DNA of 64,000 nucleotides, from the NCBI RefSeq assembly GCF_020906515.1, contig NC_085849.1:496001-560000 (forward strand), in the 5' to 3' direction. The translations under genes and the position numbers were made by a program. This document shows, in pieces, positions 45,407-54,977 of this stretch. The first letter of the stretch is position 1. Each line of letters opens with the position of its first letter. Source of the stretch: Vanrija pseudolonga. Taxonomy: Eukaryota > Basidiomycota > Tremellomycetes > Trichosporonales > Trichosporonaceae. The notes under the pieces were generated by a model that was given only the letters and a program-made list of their open reading frames with translations, did not search any database and was not told the origin of the DNA.

Positions 45407-46498
45407 TGCCGGTACGTCGCGTCGCTGTTGTTGTTGGTGGTGACGTCGGAAAGTGTGATCTCCCACGATCGTGTTGGGTGCTGCTTTCTCACGGTGAGTG
45501 AAGGAGGACTTGCCAAATTTAATGACGTGGGGATACGGTATCACCCCATTTGGGTGCGAGGAAGCGTCAACTTTGGTTTTGACTTTTGCGGATGAGACTG
45601 ATCTTTCGTTTCTCTTCTCAATCATTGCGCACTCTTCGACACTCGACACTCACACAGCATGCAAGTATAATCTCAGCAAGCCGGCAGCGACGATACAGCG
45701 ATCCTAGCTCGCCAGGCGATACTCACGGCGGCTTCCGCACCCCCTCTCACCCCAGCTCCGTCCTCCCTCCACCCCCTCCTCCCAATCCCCTCCTCAGTCT
45801 CCCTTCCCCCTCCCCCTTCCCCCACACCTCACACACACACACACACCGACACACACCCGATGATGAGAGTTGCCAACACAATAGAGTCAAGCTCGGAGAC
45901 CCTAGTCGCTACCTTCGGGAGTGCTGGTTAATGCCGAGTGTCGGCCTGTTTGACAGTAACACTGAGGGCTCTTCCTTCTTTCGCTTTCCTCTTCTCCTCC
46001 CCTCCTTCTCTCGTCTGCTTCCAGGCGCGCAATCTGTAGCTCTACTCTTGATTTTTCACATGCAATTTGGTTTTACGGAGTATTCTGGTGTTGCTCGCTG
46101 TAACGCGGCGATAAGGGCGAACTGAAGACGACGAGCGCCCGTGATTTTGGCCAGATGGCTCTGGCGCGATATACACCTCCCAGAGCATGCTGTGACTAGA
46201 TCCCTACTGAATTTGACCTCCTTGTTCGACGTGGGTTGGTGTTGAGGTAGGCAAATTTGAGTCTTCCCAACGGTGGGCGAACGAATGTGGCTCTGAGAAG
46301 TGTGGCACATGGCTGATCGTCCTCGCCTGCGTCTCTTCCACACTTCCAACCGCCAGAAGTCAATCCAAACAAGCCAAACGGCACCCCAGAGGCTCAAGGA
46401 CCTCTACCAGCTCCGCCCTAGCTGCTTGGCACTCCCTCCAACGGCCTGAGAGACCCCCGCGGACCCTTCTCCCTCCGACGCCCCTCCTCAACATCCAA
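45407..46498. other. Intergenic region between CSL gene and tRNA cluster
   Basis: The first 100 bases are the CSL leader. A CT-rich and CA-repeat stretch lies at 45740-45850 (ACACACACACACACC). No protein gene is supported. Elements upstream of the tRNA cluster cannot be defined by eye. Confidence 0.4.
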
Positions 46499-46585
46499 GG
46501 CCACTTAGCTCAGCTGGTTAGAGCGCATGCTTAACACTTGATAGCGGTACGCATGAGGTCGGCGGTTCGATCCCGCCAGAGGTCA
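46499..46585 (+). tRNA. tRNA-Val(AAC) with intron
   Basis: A full cloverleaf folds: acceptor GGCCACT with AGAGGTC (one A-A mismatch and one G-T), D arm GCTC/GAGC, anticodon stem CATGC/GCATG, and T arm GGCGG-TTCGATC-CCGCC. The anticodon AAC is at 46533-46535. A 13-base intron (46537-46549) sits one base after the anticodon, the normal nuclear position. Both A box (TTAGCTCAGCTGG) and B box (GGTTCGATCCC) are good. No T-run terminator follows before the next tRNA, 10 bases on. Confidence 0.85.
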
Positions 46586-46595
46586 CAGGCAGTTC

Positions 46596-46681
46596 TCTTC
46601 GCTAGTATATCGGTTAGTATAACCGCCTCTCATTGGGAGATATCATCGCGGTAGAGCAGGGTTCGACTCCCTGGCGGAGAA
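46596..46681 (+). tRNA. tRNA-Glu(CTC) with intron
   Basis: Acceptor TCTTCGC pairs with GCGGAGA (one T-G). The D arm is GTAT/GTAT and the anticodon stem ACCGC/GCGGT. Anticodon CTC is at 46629-46631, with a 14-base intron at 46633-46646 in the canonical position. T arm CAGGG-TTCGACT-CCCTG. The discriminator base is A. The gene begins 10 bases after tRNA-Val and ends 10 bases before tRNA-Lys, with no T run between. Confidence 0.85.
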
Positions 46682-46691
46682 TGCCACACAC

Positions 46692-46774
46692 GCCTGGTTA
46701 TATCAGTCGGTAGATAGTTTGACTCTTACTACTAAGACATCAAAATGTCATGGGTTCGAGCCCCATACTAGGCT
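46692..46774 (+). tRNA. tRNA-Lys(CTT) with intron
   Basis: Acceptor GCCTGGT pairs with ACTAGGC (one G-T). Anticodon stem TTTGA/TCAAA, anticodon CTT at 46725-46727, and a 10-base intron at 46729-46738. T arm ATGGG-TTCGAGC-CCCAT. The D stem is TATC/GATA instead of the usual GCTC/GAGC: pairing is kept, but the A box loses its G10. A TTTT follows at about 46778-46781, the first pol III-type terminator after the three genes. Confidence 0.82.
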
Positions 46775-47863
46775 TAAGCTTTTGCCAGTGCTGCAGAGCG
46801 AGGGGACGAAGACCGCGACGTGAGATGTGGCGAGGAGGAGGGTGACGTTGGGTTCATGGTCGCCGGACCGCATCATCGTTTTGTGGGCCAGATGCTCGTG
46901 CTGCGTCGAGGTTCGCCGCCTTTCAGTTGACATGAGTGGCTGCGGCGCGATGTACGCTTCACGGAAGGGCGGGGAGCTCGGGGAGGAGGGGGAGGGAGGC
47001 GATGTGCGCAACAGTGCCCGCGTTTCCGGTTCACCTCCTGGTAGCCAACACTCGGCGGCTGTCGCCACCGGGCCACGCTTGCGGTTCTTCGTCTTACACC
47101 CCCAGGGGCGATTCTCAAGCGCGCGAAACTAGCTGCAGTCATCGCCACGACGAGGTTGAACTGGATAAGAGCCCCGATATGGCGTTAACGGCCCATGCCA
47201 TAGCCGCGTAGACGCGTTCCTCGCGGCGGCCGGACTGTCTCCGCTCCGCCGGGCCTCCTCGGCACCAAGGCTTAGCTGTCGGCGCCGTGTCACCTCGACT
47301 CGACTCGGCTCCGCTCGTTCGATTCTCGTCGCCACTGCACTCGCATCGTGTCTCGTCGCGACAACACCTACGAGGCAGCCCACGCCGCTGTCAGTGACTC
47401 GGTAAGTGCGATCATGCGAATCCGGTATCAGTTGCCAGTAGCTCGACAGCCCCCCAGTTAACCCCTTCTTAACCGGCCCACCCCGTCGCCACCGCTCGGC
47501 CCGCACGGCGGTGGCGGCGGCGGAAGTCACCCGGTCGGGTGGAGTCGGGAGGCACTGCACGGCGCCGACGCCCCCAAGAATCCGGATACGGCCCAGTGAC
47601 ACAAGCGGCGCACTCCACCGAGATAAAAATTATCACGACGCGCTCGAGCCGCCACGCTACGCCCGAGCGCACGGCAGGCAGCGCCACAACACAACACGCT
47701 CACGCCTGCACCGGTAGCAAGGAAGGTGTGCATCTCGAGTAGACGCAGTGTAGATGACTAGAGGACAACACGGGATAGAGAGAATCGCGCGGGGGGGGTT
47801 CGTCTCGTATACATGATGGCGGATGTGTGTCGCGTTGATGGCCGGGAGGCGGGGAGGAGCTGC
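46775..47863. other. Intergenic region
   Basis: This spans from the pol III terminator TTTT after tRNA-Lys to the NDUFA4-like stop codon. The sequence is GC-rich and open frames are short and unconvincing on both strands. No gene is seen. Confidence 0.4.
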
Positions 47864-48497
47864 TTACTGCGAAGCGTTGGTCTTGACCTCCTCCTTGCGC
47901 TTCTGCCAGAACTCGGGGTGAACAGTGATGAACTTGGTGTTCTGGTCCTGCTTGATCTGGGCAGTGTGAGTGGGGTGGGTTCGGTTTGCCGGGACAGACC
48001 CGGGTTGCGGCGCGAGCCCGCACCGGGCACACACAACGTGCCCAGCGGCGGGAACGTGGCGCGCACAGCCGTCGCATTTCACTCACCTTGTCCCAAGGCT
48101 TCCAGTCACCGTGGCGGTCCCAGACGACCTCGGAGCCCTGCGAGAGGCGGGCGAGGTAGTAGCCAGCACCGATGACGGCACCGCCGACGACGCTGTGATG
48201 GTGAACTCGGGCCTGCGGGGCGAGAGAACGGGCTGGGAGACTTGTTGTCCATCGCGGTGCAGTAGACTTACGCGAAGATGGGGAGGGTCTCGACGGGGAC
48301 CCAACGCTTCCAGGAGTTAGCAGCAGGCGACTGAGAATGTTAGCACATGTTTACAGTGTGGCCCGGGTGTCGGAGCGGCTCGGCGGCGGCGTAGGGGGTT
48401 GTAACCTGGTGACTACTGGCCGTTGTCGTGGCGGCAGAGAAAACTGCACGCCAGGCCTGCGCCATGTGCTCGCTGTCGCTTGTGGTCTGCTCACCAT
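47864..48497 (-). CDS. NDUFA4/MLRQ-like small respiratory-chain protein (B12D family)
   Basis: Exons, in transcript order, are 48497-48495, 48330-48272, 48192-48087 and 47956-47864: 86 residues. The family, first assigned to complex I, is now known as a cytochrome c oxidase-associated subunit in animals. After MSPAANSWKRWVPVETLPIF comes a membrane helix (VVGGAVIGAGYYLARL), then SEVVWDRHGDWKPWDK and TKFITVHPEFWQKRKEE. These align with human NDUFA4 (YLLRL, VCWDRNNPEPWNKL). The first exon is just the ATG, immediately followed by a GTGAGC donor; a 164-base intron separates it from the rest. Exon 3 must start after CATCACAG to keep frame. An alternative start inside the first intron (MAQAWRAVFSAA) would need a weak donor. 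Confidence 0.8.
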
Positions 48498-49069
48498 TTT
48501 TGTCGGTTTTAAGAGTGGTGAGGTTTGGAAGAAGAGATGGACAGGGAAGTAGGGAGATACAGGTTGAAGAGAAGAGGGGAGATGTAGTCGAGGCTCAAAG
48601 ACGTGCTTGGGGGGCAGGGGGGGTAGAGGGGGTGCCTCCTGGCTGGCGGGCAGACTGGCTGGAGTGGCCTACAGTGATTGCCCCAGCCAAGTCTCCCCCT
48701 CGCCAAGTAGGATTTACTCGGGTCGCCCAACGCGTTTTGCTCCCGGCCGTCGGAGCGCACGGACCAATGACGGACTTGACGGCAAGTGTCAGCCCACGTG
48801 GGAAGCACGTGCTACACGTGCTTAACTGGGGGGCACGGAGTTGCAACGCGCCATCTTTCCTAGATTTCGATTCGGCTTGATGGCGGAGTGAGCGCAGCGC
48901 GGAGAGGGCGACGATGGCTTGCTCGTACACGGCCGTGGCCATCTCGTCCATCTCGCTCACCTCCTCCTCTGCTCTCTCCACAAAGCTCACGCCAGTGGCC
49001 TTCTTGCACCCGACGCGCACGCCGTCACACCTATCCCCTCTCTCACCCCTCCCCGACTAAAAACCAGCC
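48498..49069. promoter_or_regulatory. Divergent promoter region, NDUFA4-like and TyrRS-SAICAR synthetase genes
   Basis: This 572-base region lies between two outward-read genes. A palindrome-like CACGTGGGAAGCACGTGCTACACGTG stretch near 48795-48820 holds three CACGTG-type motifs (E boxes, bound by Cbf1/USF-type bHLH factors in other fungi). The leader before 49070 is CT-rich and ends AAAACCAGCC. Confidence 0.45.
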
Positions 49070-51773
49070 ATGGCCAACGACGAGCTCGAGTTTGCCCAGG
49101 CCACGAACGAGGTCACCGTGACCATCCCCCTCTCGCCCGAGAACGAGGAGCGCTTCAGCCTCATCACGCGCAACCTCCAGGAGTTCACCGGCGGCGACAT
49201 TATCCGCAAGGTGCTCGCTGACGGCGAGACGCCGCGTCTCTACTGGGGTGGGTTGAGCAGAGCTCCTGCACGCGGTTGTTATTGAGCTGACCCCCGCAGG
49301 TACTGCCATTACTGGCCGCCGTGAGTCGCGCTCGAGGCTGGGACGATGCCTGCGCCGCCCAAACTAAACCCCACAGCCCACATCGCCTACTGCGTGCCCA
49401 TTGTCAAGATTGCCGACTTCCTCAACGCCGGCGTTCATGTGAGTCGAAATGTCATGACGAGATCGCACTGTTCGCTGACCACGACCCCCCGCCCTCCAGG
49501 TCAAGATCCTCCTTGCTGGTGAGTACAGCTACACTGATAGCAGTGATATAGCTGACACGCCGCAGATGTATGTCCGAAGCCGACGACAACGAGCGCTGTG
49601 CCCAACTAACCCTCCAGCTCCACGGCTTCCTCGACGCGAACAAGTCGTCATGGGAGACGCTCAAGCACCGTGTCGTCTACTACTCCAACCTGCTCCACGC
49701 CGTCTTTACCACTATCGGCGTGCCCACTAACAAGCTCGAGTTTGTCCAGGGCACGACCTACCAGCTCACCCCCGAGTACACCCTCGACATGTACAAGTAT
49801 GTGGCAGAGAGTATTGGTTTAGCCGAAGCTGACGGGCAGGTACCACAACCTGACCACCACCAAGGCCGCCGAGCACGCTGGTGCCGACGTCGTCAAGGAG
49901 TCCGAGTCGCCCCTCATGTCGTCGCTCCTCTACCCCGGTCTCCAGGCCCTCGACGAGCAGTACCTCGATGTCCACGCCCAGTTCGGTGGTGTTGACCAGC
50001 GCAAGATCTTCATGTACGCCGCCCACTTCCTCCCCAAGATGGGCTACGCCAAGCGCGCACACCTCATGAACCAGATGGTCCCCGGTCTTACCGGCGCCAA
50101 GATGTCGTCGTCCGAGCCCAAGTCCAAGATCGACTTCCTCGACTCTGAGGCCGAGGTCAAGTCCAAGCTCAAGGGTGCCGTCTGCGCCCCCGGCGAGGTC
50201 GAGGGCAACGGTGTTCTTGCCTTCCTCCGCGCCGTGCTCATCCCCATTCAGAAGCTCCGCGAGGATGCCGCTCGTGCCGAGGGCAAGGAGCGCTTCACTG
50301 GCGAGGGCAGCTTCCCCGACCCCCAGGCTCCTCTCGGCACCATCTTCTCGATCAAGCGCCCTGAGAAGTTCGGTGGTGACCTCCACTTCCCTTCGTACGA
50401 GGCGCTCGAGGCCGCGTACGCCAAGCAGGAGTTCCACCCCCAGGACCTGAAGAACGCCGTCGCCGACGCCCTCGTCAAGGTCCTCGGCCCCATCCGTGCC
50501 GCCTTTGAGGCCAACCCTGCCTGGCAGGAGGCTGAGAGGCTCGGCTACCCCGACTCGTCTGTCTCTGCCGCCGCCATCGAGGCTGCCAAGAAGAACGCCG
50601 CCAAGAAGGAGCCCAAGAAGAAGGTCGAGAAGAGCAACAAGCCTCCTACCGAGGAGGAGCGCGCTGCTCTTAGGGCCAAGAAGGAGGAGGAGAAGGCCGC
50701 GAAGGCCGCTGCCAAGGCTGCTGCCGCCGGTCCCAGCGCTGCTGTCCTCAACACCAACCTCCCCAAGCTCAAGCTCCTCTCCAAGGGCAAGGTTAGGGAC
50801 ATTTACGCTCTCCCCGACGCCAAGGACGCCGACAAGCTCCTCTTCGTTGCCACCGACAGGATAAGCGCGTTCGATGTCATCATGGAGAACGTGGGTTGCA
50901 TGTCGTTTCGAAGCTAACCCCCCAGGGCATTCCCCAGAAGGGCGCCACTCTCACCACCCTGTCCTCGTTCTGGTTCCACAAGCTCCGCCACATCATCCCC
51001 AACCACGTCCTCACTCCCTCATTGGAGGGCGACTCGCCTGCTGTTCTCTCGGGCGCCACTGCGTGGGAGGAGTTCCCCCGCTCGCTCGACGAGTACCGCG
51101 ACCAGCTCGAGGGCCGCAGCATGATTGTTAAGAAGGGCGAGGTTGTCAAGATTGAGGCCATTGTCCGTGGCTACATCACTGGTGAGTTGGGATGGTCCGG
51201 AACCACAGCTCACACTCAGGCTCCGCATGGTCCGAGTACAAGAAGTCGCAGACTGTTCACGGCATCCCCATGCCCGCTGGCCTCGTCGAGTCTCAAAAGC
51301 TCCCCAAGCCCATCTTCACCCCCTCGACCAAGGCCGACCTCGGCGAGCACGACGAGAACATCCACCCCGACAAGGTCAAGGACATCACTGGCCCCGAGCT
51401 CGCCGCCGAGATTGAGAAGGTCGCTGTCCAGCTCTACACTGAGGCTGCTGCCTACGCTCTTGAGCGCGGCCTCATCCTCGCCGACACCAAGTTTGAGTTT
51501 GGCCTCATCCCCGGTGCCGACGGCAAGAAGCAGCTCATCCTCATCGATGAGGCGCTTACGCCCGACTCGTCGCGCTACTGGGCCGCTTCCGCCTACAAGG
51601 AGGGCCAGCCCCAGGACTCGTTTGACAAGCAGTACCTCCGCGACTGGCTCATCAACTCGGGCAAGAAGGCGCAGGAGGGTGTCTCGCTTCCCGAGGACGT
51701 TGTTGCCGGCACCAAGGCAAAGTACGAGGAGGCCCGTGACCGTGTCATGGGCCGCGGTGCCTTTGCCAAGTAG
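49070..51773 (+). CDS. Tyrosyl-tRNA synthetase fused to SAICAR synthetase
   Basis: Exons 49070-49247, 49300-49320, 49377-49438, 49500-49518, 49566-49567, 49618-49796, 49840-50890, 50926-51181 and 51220-51773 give 773 residues. Residues 1-395 are a complete eukaryotic cytosolic TyrRS: LYWGTAITGRPHIAY (HIGH region), [43 protein letters not shown] and AKMSSS at 240-245. A Lys/Ala/Glu-rich helix (about 396-460) replaces the basic tail of the yeast enzyme. Residues 462-773 are a complete SAICAR synthetase (Ade1, purine step 7: CAIR plus Asp plus ATP), with [70 protein letters not shown] and [12 protein letters not shown]. The 1051-base exon covers the joint without a stop codon, and no Met occurs in the linker. 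Confidence 0.93.
49566..49567 (+). other. Two-base exon (AT) of the TyrRS-SAICAR synthetase gene
   Basis: Upstream intron 49519-49565 starts GTGAGT and ends CCGCAG, with CTGAC before it. Downstream intron 49568-49617 starts GTATGT and ends CCTCCAG, with CTAAC before it. Only AT lies between. With the preceding G it makes GAT (Asp), giving LLADLHGFLD, as in yeast and human TyrRS. Any single intron across the region breaks the frame. Confidence 0.75.
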
Positions 51774-51932
51774 GGCGAGGTGCGGCGTGCGACATTTGTA
51801 GACGATTAGCATTTGATTTTGGTGCATGATTACAGGGGTGTGGGGTGCAGTGTGGTATGATACAGTGGGCGTTGTGGTCGTAGTCGTGGTCGTGAAGGTC
51901 ATCCGAAGAGCAGGTGGGCAAAGTCGCCAGCA

Positions 51933-52434
51933 TCACTGCGGCACCCCCTCCCACTCGTACACAGCATATGCGTTCGTTCTACCGCGACGATGGGGTTTGA
52001 CCTTGTCCTTGTCGGCCTTGGAGTGGCGTGACCAGAGTCGCCACCACGCGCGAGGTCGCACCCCGGTCGCCGTGGCCTCGACAGGAGCTTGACCCGGTAC
52101 ATCTGACCACGCGGCCATTTCGAACGCGCGGGCCTGCTCTTCGGCGTCGAGCTGGTTCCGGAGCGCAATGGTGCGGTTCAATCGCTGGCGGTATCGAATC
52201 CACGTCGTGACCTGGTGTGTGTGAGCGCCGTCAACATCAGTCTCCACGCACCTTCATGAAGACGACCAACGCTGACATGGCAATGACGATGATGCCCGCC
52301 GCGATGGCGACGCGCACGATCGTGCTCGAGCTGAACGAGTACCCTGCGCCCGGGGCCGTCTCCTCTGGGCCGTTACGCGTCGACGTTGGGTCCGGGGGCA
52401 GGTCATGCTTGTAGCTGGGAATGATGGCGCTCAT
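51933..52434 (-). CDS. Small single-pass membrane protein, unknown function
   Basis: Exons, in transcript order, are 52434-52252 and 52211-51933: 153 residues. A short Pro/Ser/Gly-rich N-terminus precedes one membrane helix (VRVAIAAGIIVIAMSALVVFM) at about 40-61. A basic helix follows (TWIRYRQRLNRTIALRNQLDAEEQARAFE), then a Trp-containing basic region (RPRAWWRLWSRHSKADK) and a tail ending YEWEGVPQ. With positive charge right after the helix, the C-terminus is probably cytosolic. I do not recognise the family. Both exons join in phase and the intron has GTGCGT and ACCAG ends. It converges on the TyrRS-SAICAR synthetase gene with 159 bases between stop codons. Confidence 0.78.
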
Positions 52435-52788
52435 CGCGGCGGGATGTGCAAGGATGATGAGACAGGTGCAGTTGGGCAGTTGCCTGCGCCGCTATCTCCG
52501 TGCTCGTCGGTGTTGCTCCGTTATCATGTGTCGTGCGATGAGTGGAAGAAGAGTGGAACAGCACGAGGCCAAGCGCGAATCTCACCACTTACTCGGCCGG
52601 CAACAACAACGACAGGGCCAGGCGCCACACGCCCATTTCGCCGCCCCCCGAGTGGATATTTGCCCCCGCCTCGAGCATCGGAGCCCTCGGCCACTGTGCT
52701 GCAGCAGCCTGGCACTGGCATCGAGCACATCGACAACAGCATCGAGCAGCAAGCAGCACTCGCACGCACCACTCTACCCCGCACCACC

Positions 52789-53706
52789 ATGCTCCGCCAA
52801 CCAGCGACCACCGCCCTCCGCGCCGCTGCGCGCGCGACTGCTCGCCCTGCGGCCCTCGCGCCGGGCCGCTTTGGATCCCACGGACCCAGCTACAACGAGC
52901 CCTCGGGATACGTCTACGGCGAGGTTAGTCGCGATGCCGACGCCGGCGCGGAGGAACGGCAGAGGCGACGGCGACGGCGACGGCGAAGGCGATGGGACTT
53001 GAGTCGGTCACAATGGAGAAGGACGTGGGCGTGGTCGCCTTACGGCCCGGCTTGGCGTCTGGAGCGAGCGCCCGTGCCCGCGCCGCCTCGTCTCGTCTCG
53101 CCCGATCGTGTTCCGACTGCACCCCATCGCCGACGCCGCTGCCCTCTCCGCCGTCATGGTGGACGTTAGCTGACCCCACAGGTTCCCCCTACCGTCGGCA
53201 AGCGCCAGCGCGAGGGATGGGAGTGAGTCTGCGCGCCGCGCGAGATGGGGAGGCAGCAACGACTAACCCCCAGGCTCATCACGTACCTTGGATTGGGCGG
53301 CGCGCTCGTCTTCGCCGGCGTCGTGATTGCCTACAAGCCTGACACGAGGTGCGTGTGGTGTTGTGTGGTGGGGGTTTGGGCGGGCTGACCTTGTTTCTCT
53401 TGACTCTATCCACCCGGTATGACCTGCACATCAATCGACTTTGGCATCGCATAATCCACTCGACGTGACTGGCCCGCCCATATCACTCAACACCATATCA
53501 CTCGACGTGATAACTCGACCAACTCTGGCCCCCACGCCCCTCCCTCGCTCCACTCGCTCACTCGGCTCCCGACCCACAGCATCCAGACATGGGCACTGGC
53601 AGAGGCCAAGCGCCGCATGGACGAGCGCGGCGAGAAGTACCAATACGTCCCTTCGGCCGGCTACGCTGCCGACGCGGTCGCCGCGACCGAGAAGACGCTC
53701 AAGTAG
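52789..53706 (+). CDS. Respiratory complex I subunit NDUFB11/ESSS
   Basis: Exons 52789-52923, 53182-53222, 53274-53348 and 53580-53706 give 125 residues. It is an accessory subunit of the membrane arm of mitochondrial NADH dehydrogenase. An Arg/Ala-rich presequence (RQPATTALRAAARATARP) is followed by the family signature PSGYVYGEVPPTVGKRQREGWE, one membrane helix (LGLGGALVFAGVVIAY) and a matrix or intermembrane tail KPDTSIQTWALAEAKRRMDERG. The GYVYGE ... W-E ... YKPDT pattern and the length fit fungal ESSS proteins. The first intron (258 bases) contains a GGCGAC hexamer repeat near 52970, and the third is 231 bases. Confidence 0.85.
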
Positions 53707-54211
53707 GCCCGGGATAGAACAGATCAATGCATGGGATCGTAGAGGGGGTGGGGCGTCGTCGTTCTGGCGGTACCAACGACAACGCACCGTTGGGGATGTT
53801 GTGACGCATATGGCTACCCGGCGCGGCGCACGTGACGATCGGGTGGGGAGGTGAGCACCCGATGGTCGGGAGGTGGGTGGTTTGGGCTGCAACAACACTG
53901 GGCACGCGGCAACGCGGCCACGGCCATGGCGCTGTGTGTACGTGTGTAGCATCCGGTGTCGTACACAGTGCACACAGGGGCGTAATGAGATGGCGCGAAC
54001 AGGCGCCTTGCTGGTCGCGTATGCCGCCTTGCGCTGCCACTGTTGATGTGGTGACATGAGGCATCGCCACGGCATCTGCACCCCACAAGCACGCCCTACA
54101 CGCACACACGATGCCCAGCTCCTCCGCCACCGCCAAAACCTTGTTCATAGCACTTCCTACAACCGCGACTCGCGCCTGCCGTTGTCAACTTACTTTCCCC
54201 ACCACCTCGAC
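53707..54211. other. Convergent intergenic stretch
   Basis: This holds the 3' flanks of the NDUFB11-like gene (+) and the second GST gene (-). No coding region or RNA gene is recognised. Confidence 0.4.
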
Positions 54212-54895
54212 CTACAGCTCGAGGTACGGCTTCTCCCAGTCTGCGAGCTGGGGGTCGACGCCCTCGCGCGCGAGGACCGCCTTCCAGCTGTCGCGCGCGC
54301 GCATGCGGGCGAGGTACGCCTTGAGGTTGGGGTATCTGACGGCGATGACGTCGAGCCCCTTGGCCCAGGTGACGGTCGGCGCGAAGATGAAGTCTGCGAT
54401 GGTGGGCCGGTCGCCGGCGATGAACTGCGTCTTGGCGAGCTGCTTGTCGAAGAACTCGAAGTTCGCCTTGAGGCGCGGCAGCGTGAAGAGGCGCACGCCG
54501 TGCGCATACTTCTCGGCGCCGTCCTTGCCCGCGTACATCCAGTCGCGCATCGCCGGCAGGTGCGAGTTGAGCACGTAGACCAGCGTCTCGAGGTAGAATG
54601 CGTGCGCGTCAAAGCCCTCGGCCGAGGTGATCGCGAGCTTGGCGGCAGGGTACGCCTCGGCGAGCAAGGCCGCAATCGCGCCCGTCTCGGTGACGGGCTT
54701 GCCGTTGTCAAAGGTGAGCGTAGGCACGCGCCCCTTGGCATTCAGCGCCAGGTAGGACGCCGCCTTCTGCTCCCCGGCGCGCAGGTTGATGTCGACAATG
54801 TCGTACGTCGCGCCCAGCGGCGCCAGCTCGGCGAGGATCCAGTGGATCGACGTCGACGCCGAGTTGTTGAAGCCGTACAGCGTGTAGTGGGGCAT
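54212..54895 (-). CDS. Glutathione S-transferase
   Basis: A single exon of 227 residues, unusual here because most neighbours are intron-rich; the only intron is in the leader (54923-54977). The thioredoxin-like N-terminal half is clear: YTLYGFNNSASTSIHWILAE, YDIVDINLRAGEQKAASYLA, then NAKGRVPTLTFDNGKPVTETGAIAALLAE. This contains the cis-Pro (RVPTL) and the TETGAI stretch, where an E-S pair is usual for glutathione binding. The helical half contains KTQFIAGDRPTIADFIFAP, the N-capping box and hydrophobic staple typical of GSTs, and ends DWEKPYLEL. It resembles bacterial-type and fungal Ure2/GstA-like GSTs more than the other GST-fold protein in the window. The leader TATA box suggests regulated expression. 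Confidence 0.92.
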   Translation of the reverse strand: MPHYTLYGFNNSASTSIHWILAELAPLGATYDIVDINLRAGEQKAASYLALNAKGRVPTLTFDNGKPVTETGAIAALLAEAYPAAKLAITSAEGFDAHAFYLETLVYVLNSHLPAMRDWMYAGKDGAEKYAHGVRLFTLPRLKANFEFFDKQLAKTQFIAGDRPTIADFIFAPTVTWAKGLDVIAVRYPNLKAYLARMRARDSWKAVLAREGVDPQLADWEKPYLEL

Positions 54896-54922
54896 GATGT
54901 GGAGCGGGCGGGTGGCTTGGGG

Positions 54923-54977
54923 CTGGGGGGGGGGGGTCAGTATGGCGCGCGGGGTGCAAGTGGGCAGTGCAGCTCAC
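54923..54977 (-). other. Intron in the leader of the GST gene
   Basis: On the minus strand this runs from a GTGAGC donor (54977) to CTGACCCCCCCCCCCAG ending at 54923, with the long C run acting as polypyrimidine tract. TATAAA lies at 54995-55000 on the same strand, about 18 bases upstream of the donor, so the first exon would be very short. Confidence 0.55.

Noticed and set aside
46499-46774. The tRNA cluster as inserted mitochondrial DNA
   Set aside because: The tight spacing recalls mitochondrial tRNA blocks, but all three have introns at the nuclear anticodon-loop position and anticodons AAC, CTC and CTT, which are not the usual single mitochondrial choices.
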